From Metopolophium dirhodum (taxonomy: Eukaryota > Arthropoda > Insecta > Hemiptera > Aphididae): 64,000 nt of DNA. The stretch spans positions 19,034,001-19,098,000 of the forward strand of contig NC_083562.1 in assembly GCF_019925205.1 (NCBI RefSeq). Reading direction: 5' to 3'. The number at the start of each line of letters is the position of its first letter. The first letter of the stretch is position 1. A model generated the notes under the pieces. That model searched no databases. It worked only from the letters and a program-made list of their open reading frames with translations, and was not told where the DNA came from. This document shows, piece by piece, positions 40,290-53,597 of the stretch. The translations under genes were made by a program, and so were the position numbers.

Positions 40290-40820
40290 TGTGTGTTATT
40301 GCGTAAGTATGGCGCGCACAATTTATTATTATGCCGGTTTCTGAAGCGTGTGTATCGCATATTCGCATTTTATATAGGCGGTGCAGCCGTTAATGTGCAC
40401 GCCGATCACTGGATTTGGCGGGTGTCGAGTCGGTATAATATTATCAATACGATATCTCACGATGTGTGCCCTCGCTATTACCTCTGACAATTCCAAAGTG
40501 TATTTACTAATAGGCACTCAACACCCGCCTTTCACGTTTACGAAGCTCGCACTCCATGCACCTGTTTGCCGTTTTATAGGCGTGTCGTTATACCAATATT
40601 AATGTCGCGAGAATTTCAGACATGCGATTGCAAGCGGTTTTCGTACGTCTGCGTACGTTATTATAACTGCGATGATAAATAATATTGTGTACCTACTACC
40701 AACGATAATCGGGACACACGTCGTACGAGATGCAGTTATGGCACCGCCGGTGTTGTCGTTTCGTCCTAAAAAATACACTCTACGGCAATAATAATTATTA
40801 TCTTGTCCTCTAGAATCTTC
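40290..40820. promoter_or_regulatory. CpG-rich patch, possible promoter region
   Basis: About 500 bp with many CG dinucleotides inside very AT-rich DNA. It contains a TATATA (near 40371) and a consensus donor-like GTAAGTATG near 40304. Three short open frames overlap in different phases and on both strands, which fits raised GC more than a coding exon. Aphid-type genomes often show CpG-rich sequence at gene starts, so a promoter or first exon is possible. No transcript direction can be fixed. Confidence 0.25.
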
Positions 40821-41014
40821 CAAATTTGATTATTTGTATTCTTTTAATTAATAGAGGGAAATGTTCTACAGCCCACTTCAGTTTTACAATATTTGAATCT
40901 CAAACTTTAAAATTGTCTTTAAAGTTTTGTTTACAAATTATTTTATAGCAATATTTTTAATTAAATCCAAAATCAGAGTTTAATGGGGTCTGTAGAAAGT
41001 CTTCTTCTTTTAGA

Positions 41015-41275
41015 TAAAAAAAACAGTTATCAATTCAAACAATTCTACGAAGCCTGAGAGGTTTTTCCTATGAAGTCAATTTTCTTAATATAATACACCA
41101 TACCTCCCCCCCCTGAATAAGTTGCGGGCTGTAGATTAATTGAAAAATATTATATTTAAGATAGCAACTAGAAAAGAATATAAAATATAATTTTCAAATT
41201 GTACAGAATTGAAAAAAAACTTTAAAAATCAGCACCGGGCCCCTTAAAATTTGGAATATTTAATACTATTGTAAT
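41015..41275 (+). repeat. Dispersed repeat R2, copy 2
   Basis: Matches 8825-9115 in order: ATAATACACCA, then AATATAAAATATAATTTTC with AAATTGTACAGAAT, then CAGCACC and CCTTAAAATTT, ending with TATTTAATACT. The copies are diverged, with small indels. There is no ORF. A C-run (CCTCCCCCCCCTG) lies near 41104. Confidence 0.5.
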
Positions 41276-44200
41276 TTGTAGCCATAAGAGTTAATCAATG
41301 TTTAATTTAATGGATCACAGATTTTTTCCCTAAATTATACTTCAGGTATATACATATAATTTACGATATACTAATGACAATACATCTTTTCTATTAATAC
41401 GTTACAACGTTCATTTTTCTCATTCATAACAAAGATCTATACAGATTTGTCCATTGCAACAAATTGAATATATTTCTGGATGGATTCTGCGAGAAGTCCC
41501 AAAATTTAATAAAAATTGTCTGGAAAACTATTTGTAGACTGTACACCGCATTATTAGAGAAGGTCAGTTATTTCATTGGTTATAAAAAAAGCCAAACTAT
41601 TGGGCGTATTTATTATTTTAAATCATCAATATTTGACAGCATACAAATTATAGTTGTGAAATTGAAATGTAAAGAGCATGAATTGTGAAACTTCAATAAA
41701 TTCGTTTGTAAATTTGTAAACATATTCTTACCTATATTATTCGATTTGTGAATACTGAGTACAATCATTTATATTATACAAGTATATAATATAAACGTGG
41801 ATTAGTTAAACTTTTTGTTTTTATTGATATTCCTAGTGTGAAGGGTATAAGGAAGTTATAAAAACTGTCAGCCTGATACGAGTGATACCCTAAAGGATAT
41901 ATTACAACTGACTAGCCAGGTTAGATAAAATTGTAATATTTTTCAAACTGATATAATATAATATACGCACTAAATATATTTTTTTATTATTTTGAATTTT
42001 ATTTAAGAAAGTATAATAATTACGTAACATTTATTAGTTACTAAATTATTTAGATTATATTTATTCATATAATACTAAACAAATATCTTAAATTGTAACA
42101 TTCAAAAGAACAATTATTAAAACAATTTTTATATTCGAGATGAAAAGAAATATAAATTTATGAAATAACAATAAAAATACTGTTCAAACTTATTCAAGTT
42201 AAAAAGACAGGAAAAATATAAAACTAATGTTTATTGTTTTGTATTATTCAATCGAAAATAGTAGATCCCATTATGAGTTAATTTTCATACAGAAATTAAT
42301 TTTAAAAAAAATTATAAAACAAAAATATATATAATGTAATAATGTATAAAGCAAATGGCCCATGTCACCAAAGATATAACGATGAAGAAAAAAAATAAAA
42401 ATTTTAAATTATATAAAAAAAAGTAAATAAATAATTAAATACAATTATATACAAAAAAACAAAGCTCTACGGAATTCACATAATTTGTGAACTTACAACA
42501 CTATAGTATTTCCCCGTCCAACTTAAACCAAGTTAAATGTATTGAAGATCAGAATATATAATATCTAGAATATGAATACCAATATTATTCCGTTATATTC
42601 GTAATTAACTATCGATTTTTATTTTATTATAATATAATACAGTTCATTTGTCGAGTTTGTTTTCAAAAATATAATTTAATTTATATCATATGTTTCTGAT
42701 GAAACAGTGAAAGCAAAATTCGTTTCATCTTTCTTTGTGTTGTTATATTTCAAATGATTGTGAATATAATATTTTAATACCTATTCAATAATATTTCACA
42801 TAGTTCATCTCGATGAGATGAATAAAATATGTTTAGTAGTACCTAATAATACTTGACATTCACAATATAATTGTTTAGTAACTAGATCAATGCGATTTAT
42901 CAAATGGCAGGTAAAATAATGAAAGTAGAACATAATGTAGTATACACAACAAACTATTTCAGAAATCCCTATGGACTCTGAACTTTGAATGCTGTCGTCA
43001 TGATAATATTGTAATGAATTAATTAGAATAATCACGTTAAAATTTGAATATATCACAAATGATTATTTTCATGGTGCTTACAACTCGTCAAATTTGTCAA
43101 ACAATCATTACCTATTCATTATTAAGTATTTGATTAAAGATGTGACAAAAAAAATAGAATCTTTCACGAGCATTAACAAGACTAACGGATTACTTATACC
43201 GAGTATTTTCTTCTATCAAAAAATAGATATACATAGTCAAGAAAAAAGAAACAAAAAGGATTTAAATGATTATCGAGTTCAAATCGGAAAAAAACAACTC
43301 CTTAGAATGATGCATTTAAAACACTCATAAGCAATATGGACGAAAAGATCGGTTTAATATATTATGTTATAGTTGAATTTCTTTTTTTATTATAATTAAT
43401 AACATTTAAATTAAACCATTTGTGGATCTAAACGTATCGGTCCAAGGGGTAAATAATCTTTTTTTTCATTGTACGTTAGATCCATTATGATTCCGTTTGG
43501 GTTAATTTTCCCTTAAAACAAAGTGTTCGGGTTCATTTTTTTAACGAGTTCAAATTAATTTATTTAAACAACCATTTCTCTCTCATTTTTAATAGTCTAT
43601 GAATTATCCATAACTTACTTGAACTAGTTAAGCAAATGTGTGAAAAAAAAACGTATCCAATTTTTGTATTAATTTGGCATGACTTAATACAGTTAATTCT
43701 GTTATACACGTGATTTTTCACAACTACTGGAAGGCAAATGTATACATATAATAATATTAATACTTTATAGTTATTGAATAATATATATATATATAATACC
43801 TATATAATATATATTAACGGCGTAATGCAATTTTTGAAACCTATTAATTTTCCCAAGTACTTACACCGAAAGACTTTTTACAATGGGATAACATATATAT
43901 ATTTCCAGCTTATTCTTAATAATTTATAATTTATTTTCTTTTTAGTACACGTTTTACCGTTCTAGTATATATTTTTGAAAATATAAATCACAAAATACTG
44001 ACTTAATAACGACATTGCCTTTATTATGTATTAATATTATTATTATATTATAAATTTAGTTATTTTACTACTGTCATTTTGTTAAATACTTAATAAAATA
44101 TATCTTTAGCGTTAAGACACTGTGTACGCTTTTGTTATAATGGTAGTTGTTTACAAATCATATTTATTACCGAGCTTTCCTATCTACACGCATACACTAT

Positions 44201-44761
44201 TCGTATACAACCACTAGCGTGGTGTTATTTTTCACCTACTTTGATATCAATACATAATTTGAGCTTCGACGACTTGGCCATTAAAGTTGGATTTGTTTAC
44301 ATATTTATAATTTACATATACACATATTGTGCGATGTAATAACAAAAAATATTTTAGTTATTAACAAAAATAAATACTTTTATAGATTATATTTTATATT
44401 TTAAAATACTGGCAATTAAATTATATTTAGGGAAATCTAAAGTTTCTATTTATTGGAACTCCTACATTTATTTCTACTATGGATAGACTTATCAGTTATC
44501 ACCCTTCCACTGGGTATAACATAATCGAGTTTGCTGTTATCGTATTCAGTGATGCACATTTAATTTACAGCGAGGAGCAGGTACAATAGGTCAGCGTGTT
44601 CATCCCAAGATTATATTCAATCGTTTTTGGAAATTGTCATTCCAGCCAACTTAGTGCTCCCCTAGTGTAAGTTGTGTATACACACCAAATAACTTTTGGC
44701 ATAGAATAATACAAACAACTATTTTTTCGCTAAACATACATATTTTAAAGTCTTCAAACAA
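41276..44761. other. AT-rich stretch, weak exon candidate at 44.6 kb
   Basis: No supported gene. Between 43420 and 43490 a small imperfect hairpin (TGTGGATCTAAACG and its near complement CGTTAGATCCATTATG) resembles sequence at 27945-27965, suggesting an old shared repeat. Open frames at 41464-41688, 42805-43056 and 43094-43330 show no domain or splice support. Confidence 0.45.
44571..44654 (+). CDS. Possible terminal exon, unknown product
   Basis: TTTAATTTACAG ending at 44570 is a good acceptor. The frame beginning at 44571 gives 27 codons (RGAGTIGQRVHPKIIFNRFW then a short tail) and a TAG at 44652-44654. The residues look ordinary for protein, and the local GC is higher than the flanks. It is short, unpaired with any upstream donor, and unrecognised, so chance remains likely. 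Confidence 0.17.
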   Translation, partial: RGAGTIGQRVHPKIIFNRFWKLSFQPT

Positions 44762-46115
44762 TTTTAGATTCTGAGCGAAGCGATGAATGTATTGATTTTA
44801 CAATGATGTGTGTTTTTTTAAATTTTTTTTTTACTTTTTTTTTGTATCTATAATATTATCACTATTTATTTATTTTATATCTATTATCACTTTTTAGGAC
44901 AGTAAAAGTGCTTGGATTTTCTTCAACAGTAACTTTTCTGATAGGAAAGTGAATCTAGTTAGTACTTTGGGGGGTCAAAAGTAAAATGCTCAGTAGTTTT
45001 CAAAAGCGACGTGAAAAACAAAAGAAAAATTAAGAAACAACGGGAATTTCCACGCAAAATCTTGGTTTTTGGTGTAACTCTAAAATAAATGTCCGTAGGT
45101 ACATGAAATTTTGACTGAATATTTATATTAGCATTTTCTATACACCATAACATTTTCCAAATATTTTGAGTTATTTTGAACTGTTTTGGACATTTTCAGT
45201 TTTCATTTTTTTTAGTTTTTTTTTCTACAAATATCAATAAAATTTTATTTGTTGGGTAAAAAAGCTTGAAAATTTAATGGAAGGCTCCTAGGTTATTGTT
45301 TCAAAGGCAAATGAAAAAAATTAAGAATCCTAAGTCACAGTATTTATTTATAAGCATTTAAAGTTCAAATCTTGACAAAATACGGAAAAATCGCGAAAAT
45401 TAGCAAATTATTTTGAGTTGAGAATTCATAAAATTTTTTTTTTTAAATCTTAGATTTGAAAATGTAATGCAAGATCATCCAAAAGTTTGTCTAATTTTAT
45501 CAAAAAAAAAATGTCCACAAGAAAGTCAAATTAAATTTTTATGAGCGTTTGAAATTAATATTTTTACAACATTTGATATTCACTCGATTTCTCGTGTCAC
45601 GATTTTCTTATTTTGTTGTAATTAAAAAACGTATGACTGTAGATACTTGAAAATTTCACTGAATGTTTTTATTAGCACTTTCTATACACGATAAAATTTT
45701 AAAAATAATTTGACTCTTTTTGAGCTGTTTACGAACATTGTCAGTTTAATACATAGGCACAATTTTTTTTTTATAAGCATTTAAAGTTCAAATTTTGACA
45801 ACATTTATCAAATTTAAATTGTAATAATTATTTTATAATTAAAAATGTATAAAATGTTCAACTTTTGTAGCTAAGGATTGAAAATTTAAAACAAGGTTCC
45901 TCGTAAATAAGTAAATATATAAATTACTTTATTCACAATAATATCAAATGTACTTAGTAATATCATAGGCTGACTGACCGTTTTCGCTCAGAATCGTTTT
46001 TCTTATACAATGATATTATACCATTGAATTCAAATTTAACACCATCCATTACAGTGACCCACTTATTGTAACCTACTGTACAGCAGAGCGACATCCACTT
46101 ACCCACCTTTTTAAT
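44762..46115 (-). repeat. Dispersed repeat R1, copy 4 (longest)
   Basis: Runs opposite to copy 3. GATTCTGAGCGAA at 44767-44779 and TTCGCTCAGAATC at 45983-45995 are inverted; beyond the second lies the conserved outer end through ACATCCACTTACCCACC (about 46091-46107). It is roughly 450 bp longer than copy 3 because the body is partly duplicated: the TGTAACTCTAAAATAAATG block at about 45073 recurs in diverged form at about 45611, and TATAAGCATTTAAAGTTCAAAT occurs at about 45351 and 45772. The open frame at 44959-45153 is just repeat sequence. Confidence 0.8.
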
Positions 46116-49100
46116 ATTATATTCTTATTGATATTATTTTTAGTCAACTTAAGTTGTGTAGGTCCCTTTATCTAGATATTCGATTATAAAGTTTACTAAA
46201 TAGGTACATTTTAATCAAATAATAAAGGGCATAGGCATCAATTAAATGACAATTAATTTGATAGTAATAACTAAGTTATATATTATATATATATATAGTT
46301 TTATTCAAAAAAATATTTAAAAATAAGATTATTTTAATAAAGCAATAAACTTACAGTGTTAATTTTAAAATGTATTTTATGTTTGTTTTAAATTCAATTC
46401 TGAAATATAAATTGACTGGTAAAAAGTAATTGATACAGTAAACGTATAGATATATTAACGTAGATATTAATGATAAATATATAAACTAACTTTATACGTA
46501 ATTTAAAAAGTGATAAAATTACTTTAAAAAACTAAAAACTGTTAAAAAATATTTATATATATAATTAGCTCTTGAATAAAACTTATCAAATTTATTAAAT
46601 CATAATTATAATATGTAAATATTTTAAACAATTTTCGTTTCTCGAAATTTCACAAAATATTTAGGATGAAAAATATTTAAAAGGAATGCTCTGCATTTAT
46701 GGATTAAGGTATTAAGTGATTTACTGTAAATCTTGAATAACTTAAGCACTTCTTCAAGTTAATGATTTAAAAAATAATATTTACTCTTTCTAAAATACAT
46801 AACAGTATAATATGCGTAAATTTGGTCGTTGGAATAATAATTTTAGGGTAGGCACGTGTTCACAAGGTTTGTAAAAAGAAAACGATAGAAAAGAGGGAGG
46901 AAGAAAAAGAAGACGTCATGGTATATTTCTAACATAGGACATGTGTTATTATTGGTGAACTTGTGTATTAAATTATTTTATAAAAACGAAAAATATACTT
47001 CTCATGCAAGCGATGTAACGGATAAAGTGCAAAAATGTGTAATAAGTTTAGAAACCAAAAAGTATTTTCTAATAGCTAATAAAAAAATCCTTTTATAAAA
47101 TGAGGTCTAAATAATTAATTTGTGCTGGTCTGATCAATAATCTGAATAACTTGACGTACTATTATTACAGTATACTTTTGAAATGCATTAGGTACCTAAT
47201 GTATATGTCAGTAACATACTAATATATACGTCATAGATGAAAATTATTTTTCAATTTCTCGTCATATAAAATAGCATAGTATTTATAGCATATGTGTGGT
47301 AAATAATAATTTTCAAAACAATTATATTTTTAGTTGATAACTGTGTATATGATTTTTCTGTTTCATATCAATAACTGTAAAAAGATCCAGATACATTGTT
47401 ATATAAGATCACAAGACACAAATAATATCTCGATTCTCGAGGTACCTATATATTTTCTGAAATAAAAAGACAAAGGAGTATCATATGTCGTATTGTTTTT
47501 TGCTAGTCAGTATTTTACACGAGTAGGCTGTCTTCTACATTTAATGATTCAACCGAAACCGTTTACATCAAGAAAAGTACGTTAAAAGTAATGTTAAATG
47601 GCTTATAGAATTTCCATTTACTATAGTAAATCATACATATAGCGTCGACACCATTCAAGTAATACATTTTAGTCAATTCAGTGAATCAATAGTTGTTGGA
47701 GAATTTCATTATTTTCTCTGCAAAAATGAAAAAAGGTCAAAGTTAAACCGATAATCCTTGTTATTGTTTTACACGAACATGTTCCACTCACACATACATG
47801 TGGCCCGACGGGTGTTTTTGAGAGCTAGTCCGGAAATTTACGAGTAACCGATGACTTAAAGATTGCCACCACGGTATTTGTGGTTGTCACTAGCACACGC
47901 GGTATATACCAGTCGAAACAACGTCCAAAAAATACCATATTATGAAACAGTCGTTAACGAACCTTAGAGAGACGGGGTATATATAATAATTAAAGACTGT
48001 TTTTGAACACAATCGATCCAAAGATGTATTATAACAGAGTGAAACTTTTTTTTTTCGTTTCCCCCTAGGGAGATAAGGTTCGGCATCTCTGTTGAAAATA
48101 TCCGATAATGCGGATAACTACTTTGTATGTTTACGACACGTGACAAACATCAGATGCAAAAATTAAAAACTCTAAACATCAAAGTTTTTTAATGTCACGT
48201 TCAGAAGGCATTTTTTCAATAAGAATCATAATAATAATGGGATTTATTTCTAAGTAAAGGCGATTAATATTTTTTTCAGTTATTGATTTACTATTTATAA
48301 GACATATAATTTTTAAACAGGTACATAATAAATTAATATTGTATGATAAATATCATAGATATATATATATATATATATATTTTTAAGTAAATTTAACAAT
48401 ACAATTTTTATTATATATTATACATTATAATTATAAAATATAATACCTTTTATGAAATAAAGATTCTTAATAAAAATATTAAGAAATAATTAATATTTAT
48501 TTACTTACTTATTTATATTCACTCGTGTAGTTATGATTAATATCAACTATGGAAAATATTATGCAAAACCTTTTTATTATACATTATGATTGATAAATTA
48601 AACGATTCCAATATAATGCAAAAAATTTATGAATATCAGTGTTAATAAAAAAAAAAAGGAGGAAACGAAATTGCGAAATCAGTGATGATGTTAGATATAT
48701 TTTTTGTTGCTTCGATTCAAATCAGCGTAAATTGTTATAATTTTAAATTTTAAAGTAAAAGAACATTAATTTTTGGTTCTGGATAGAGGTTAATAAATGT
48801 TGAAATATTCTCAGAAAATACCTTATATGATTTCAAAGCTGAAATACTTACTGGATATGGTATAATTTTTTGATTCACATTTGCAGAATTTCATAATTAA
48901 TGTTATACTTTTTGTTAGCTAATGTATAAACAGTTTTCTCTCACTGTGTTATATTAATTCATAATTTCTCTGCATGGCACAGATTGTTGCGATAGGTAGG
49001 TACTCTAGATAATAATTGAGAAATTCTAAATTAATATCTTGTTAATAGTTAATACTATATTGTCACATACTAATAGGTTGTAAAGGGGCTTAAGACAGAA

Positions 49101-51492
49101 AAATAACAAAAAAAACCACATACAAATCTAAAATTCTAAAATAGAACTTAATTTAATTTATCAAAAACTTTCTTAACAGCGTAGAATTGAAAATATTACG
49201 ATATGGTAAATATTAATAGCCTAGTAACGCTGAAAATATTGTAAATAAAATAAAATAGTATAATAGAAAAATGTTAACAATTCCTAAAATGTAAGACTAT
49301 ATTTTATTAGTATTTTATAGGTTTATTAAAATTTAAAACATTTAATTAATAATAATAATTTGTTTAGTTTTAAAGTTTTTAATATTATGTAAACACATTT
49401 AAATTAAAAAAGGCTAAAAAGTTTGAAACCACATACATAACTACTTATCACTATTATACTGGTCTTAATATACTACCTATAACTAAAATGTAAAAATGTT
49501 TGGTTTTATAAAAAATCTTTAATAAAAAAATAACACTATTATTAAATAATGTTATTGACATTAATAATGATAAAATATATAAATAAAGTTTGAAATGACA
49601 CTTGGCATAAACATAAGAGCTGCCTAATGCAAAAATTATCTATGAGCGTAACATTCCTTTTACAAAACCTTTTTGCTGTAACTTAGTTGTGCCCTTAGAA
49701 CAAAATATTTAATCTAGACGGAAGAGCCCAGCAGACTATTCCATCATCGAATCCGCCACTGGAGGGGATACAAACATACAATTGAAATATTTTGGGTAAT
49801 ATTGCATCTATAATAAATTATTTAAAATTATAATTCTACTTAATACAAATAAAATCAGTGCTATTTCAAACAACTAAAATTATTATAATTATTCCATAAT
49901 CATATCATTAAAAATCAAAAAATGATTATGAAAGTATAACACTTATTTTAAGTTTTGATTTTTGATTTTTAAAACATTAATTTTTTAATTAATATATTAT
50001 TAGCAATTTAGATTCTCAGCAAATTTTTCTATATAGGTTTCCATTATAGTTCATAGTTTTACAGAATCATTGATTGTTTTTGGAAAGTCAATCTACCTAG
50101 TTGCCTAATATGTAAACCATAATTTACCATGCGATTATGTATGATTTCATACTAATAAAGAAACTAATAAATCATTTTTTTGGTCAGAAGTATTGTTTAG
50201 AAAGAAAAAAGATATAATATGAACCCATTATATAACCAATAACTTATCGCTCTGCTCAGAATATTAAATAAAACAAAAAAATAATCAAAAACCCAATTTT
50301 AACAATATTAAATAAAATTAACGAATTACTTTAATGATTATATTGGTTACTCGCTATTAGATGTTTTTAATAAACAAAAAAGATTTTTTAAGTATTTTAT
50401 GCAAGTTATGATGGAGAATGTATATATATTTTGGGGCCCCTCACGGGTTCTTTCAGTGGGGCCCAGTTTTCATATTCATACTAATATTATAATTATTATT
50501 ATGAAATTATGAAACAAACAAAAATATGATAATATTAGCTATTTTAATCTTAAATCATTAAAACATATACAAATTAATTTGAAAATATAGTAAAAAATAA
50601 AAGCCCATTAAGTGAGTATACGCTCCCGTTTAAAAATGGTTACAATTAATAATACACAATTTTGCCCTCATTATATAATTTTGTTTTTAAACACGATTCT
50701 GTACATAATACGTGATATTTAAAATATTAAAAATTAATTGAAATATTATCTGTATAATATTATCTGTATACAGTAGTTTTTAAATGAAGTCTGCATCCTT
50801 GATGTATTTAATAATAGTTGTTAATTTGTTATTAAATTAGTGATAATCAAATTATTATAAAACAAACCGTAAGTATGCGTATTTTTTTTTCATTTATTTT
50901 ATACTAAATTTAAATCAACATTCTAATTGTATCAGTTGAGAAGAAAATATAAGAAAACAAATGTTTTTAAGCAATTTTATTTTCATCATATTATTTTATA
51001 ATAAAATATTTTAATATTTTAAAGACAAATTTAAAAATAATAAAATTTTTAATTTATTTTTATATGCCTGAACATAAGCAGTGACAGACGCCTTTCATCC
51101 TTTCGACTAAAGCGTATATTGTCTCAAATGCTCGAAATATAATTTATCTCATTCCGTTTTTGCTTTTATCTTATGAAATAAGATATATTAAATACATAGT
51201 TCATTATATCAAATATATTAATATAATAAATTTAATCATTGAGATGTCGAATAAAAACGATTATTTTTCATTACACTCCGAGCAGAAGACCTATTATGCT
51301 CTCGTCAGTCAAACATTATGTTCCTAAATAATAAAGTATAGACAATATTTCAACATATAGGTTTTTCGTAACGTCCAAGAATATTACAACAATCCAAACA
51401 AATCAAAACACGTTTTAATTTTTTTATTTTGCGCTTTATAAAATACAGTAAAATAACGTAATAGGAACTCCTCGCCCCCACAGTCACTTTTA
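46116..51492. other. AT-rich stretch with microsatellites
   Basis: No gene was recognised. An (AT)n run lies at about 48359-48381. 47700-48130 is moderately GC-richer and holds a 60-codon minus-strand frame (47964-48146) with no recognised motif. A GC-rich tail-like phrase GAATCCGCCACTGG near 49748 may belong to an old repeat. Small local duplications such as AATATTATCTGTAT occur near 50742-50770. Confidence 0.5.
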
Positions 51493-52299
51493 CAGTGTGA
51501 TTCACCGAGCATACTCACCTACATTTTTTCCTATAATAATGAATTTACTTAAATTTGAATTTTTAGAACTTTTAAATATAATTGGGAGTCATATTTTAAA
51601 GTACTTAGATTTTTATTTTTATACTATTAGAGGAGTGTCCCGTAGCTATACCAACTTAATTTTTCCTAATGAAAACATCAGTTTTCCAATACATTATTAA
51701 TTATAGATTACTTTTTGAAAAAATTTATGTATCTTAATTATATTTTGAATTGGTCGTTTTTGAGTTTTTTAACCTTGTGTATTTATAGTAATAGGTCTGT
51801 GATAATAGACGTGAAAAATACGGAGGCAACGATGATTTTAAAATTTAGTAATTAATATAAGACTATCTACAGTTTATGGTTTATAACAGTTATCTGAGTA
51901 TTATAAATACTATATTATCAAATACTGCAACTATTTTATAATTTTGTAAAAAATGCTTAATAAAGACCATTATCCTTAGTATATTATAAAGATATTTTAA
52001 TAAATCAGGAACTATTCATTCAAATATTTTGATTTGGACACATCAAAATATTCTAAAAAAAATCATCTGCTTAATAATTTACAGTGAAAATGGTTGTATC
52101 TCGTGTGGAAAATAAAAGTTTTTATCACCCCAGGACTCTTCAATAGCATACAAATTGAAATGAATGAAAATATGATCCTTAAATCTTACTTAAAAATGCA
52201 AACAATGAGAACATGAAAAAAAACACATTTATGAAAACATGAATTCATTATTAAAGAAAAAAAATGGGGATGAGTATACCGTCGGTGGATTACCCTGTA
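51491..52299. mobile_element. 805-bp TA-flanked inverted-repeat element
   Basis: The element spans 51493-52297. Its left end is CAGTGTGATTCACCGAGCAT and, reading in from the right on the other strand, CAGGGTAATCCACCGACGGT, each followed by ATACTCA: imperfect inverted repeats of about 30 nt. A TA dinucleotide flanks each end (51491-51492 and 52298-52299), as expected for Tc1/mariner-type insertion. The interior has no transposase; the 67-codon frame at 51497-51700 begins inside the terminal repeat and is not a gene. A truncated relative lies at 20355-20512. It is probably a non-autonomous derivative. Confidence 0.6.
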
Positions 52300-52405
52300 T
52301 ATATAGATACACCCAAACGAGAATGACCATTGCCGGCACGTAGGTACCTATATAAATATATAAAACAAACCGAATAGAATATTCTGTGCGCGCGTAAATA
52401 CTCAC

Positions 52406-52446
52406 GTTTTGTTACGGGGGCCGGAAGAATATCCGCGGCATTGTGC
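52406..52446 (-). CDS. Possible internal exon with consensus donor
   Basis: On the minus strand, a pyrimidine-containing TTTGCCTTCGCC stretch then GGACAG could be an acceptor, and the next 40 or so bases end in AAAAC followed by GTGAGT (donor at 52405-52400). In one phase the segment encodes HNAADILPAPVTK. It lies in the CpG-rich patch that precedes the GC-rich block at 52.7-53.05 kb, so it could belong to a minus-strand gene starting near 53 kb. The product is unrecognised and no adjoining exon was identified. Confidence 0.2.
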
Positions 52447-52677
52447 TGTCCGTGCGGCGAAGGCAAATCGTGGATGGAAAAAAACAAAATAATAATAAAA
52501 AAGTATGATATATACTATGTAGGTAGGTACTTGAATAAATCGTATATAATAATATTATATCAAAACTATATAGGTTAAAATATTGACGAACGTCCATACA
52601 ATATATTACCGTGGGCGAATGTCACAATAATATTACAGCGTAAAATATTATTATATTATTATATTATTACGCGGTAC

Positions 52678-52841
52678 AGACTTGCCATCAGGCGATTTGG
52701 CTGGAGAGACTCGTCGGAAAATCACACGACTGCCGATCGCGACAACTACGGCCCTCGGTGGTCGGTACGACGACGTCGCACTGTCACAACGTGCACAACA
52801 GTGGTCGGCGTGCTCGCGTGAAACCTTTCCGGCGGAGAGAA

Positions 52842-52876
<35 letters not shown>

Positions 52877-53046
52877 TTGTTGTTATACTCGCGGCGGTCA
52901 CACCATCTGCTCGCGAGTCGCGGCGAACGACGGCGGCGGCGGTTGACGCGCGCAAGCTCCGCGACGGCGGCGTCGGCGTTCGTCGCGTAGAAGCTCGTTC
53001 GGGGGCGGTCGCCGCTACACGATGCGAAAAAAAAAAGTACGCGGCG
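52678..53046. promoter_or_regulatory. GC/CpG-rich block, likely gene start
   Basis: This is the most GC- and CpG-rich segment in the window, with dense CG (CGACGACGTCGCAC; GGCGGCGGCGG; GACGGCGGCGTCGGCG) in otherwise AT-rich DNA, interrupted by an (ATT)n tract at about 52841-52875. Frames are open on both strands (102 codons plus, 116 minus), but both read the ATT tract as a homopolymer of Leu or Ile and are arginine/alanine/serine-rich, as GC-rich untranslated sequence would be. The best reading is a promoter and 5' UTR. Direction is uncertain; the donor at 52405 would suit a minus-strand gene. Confidence 0.4.
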
Positions 53047-53597
53047 TATAATATTAAAATAATTTTACGGTTATATAGGTGTAGCTGGTTATACATATGT
53101 ACCTACCTATGGTATCTGATGAGGCGTCATTTAAATTTTCTTATTATACGAGGATACAAACATTTGATAAGGCCAATTACGTCCCCTCCCCCCTCGTCGA
53201 CAGAACAATTATTGTTGAAATAAATTCCCTGTTTCCAGAGGAAAAAAAATGTTTTGCTCTGCCATCGTGCGTCTAACGCATAGATAATAAAATAATAGGA
53301 TAGGACATCAATGGTCGCCAAAAACGAGAATTTAGTGGTAAGCTGTTAAGAATATGCGGCCCATTATTTTCGTTGTTTTTGTAGGTACATATGACCTCGT
53401 AAAGCCACTAATAGTCAGTATCTCTTCGAAAAAGGCAATAACTATGTACACGTCACTTCTCCGAAAAACCTCGAGTCGACTCCATGCATATAGCTGATAT
53501 AGACTCGTCTTAGGCTTTGTCCATTATTTTATTATCTACGCGCTAGCTGTTTAACCTGACTTCGACCGGGGAAAAAAATGAACAAATATAAAATACG

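Noticed and set aside
44959..45153. A 64-codon minus-strand gene
   Set aside because: It lies wholly inside the R1 repeat, and equivalent positions in other R1 copies are not open in the same way.
51497..51700. A 67-codon gene
   Set aside because: It begins inside the terminal inverted repeat of the 51493 element and consists mostly of A/T codons.
52682..53096. Protein-coding genes in the 102- and 116-codon frames of the CpG-rich block
   Set aside because: Both depend on reading an ATT microsatellite as poly-Leu or poly-Ile and overlap each other on opposite strands; the rest is Arg/Ala/Ser-rich, as expected from GC-rich non-coding DNA.
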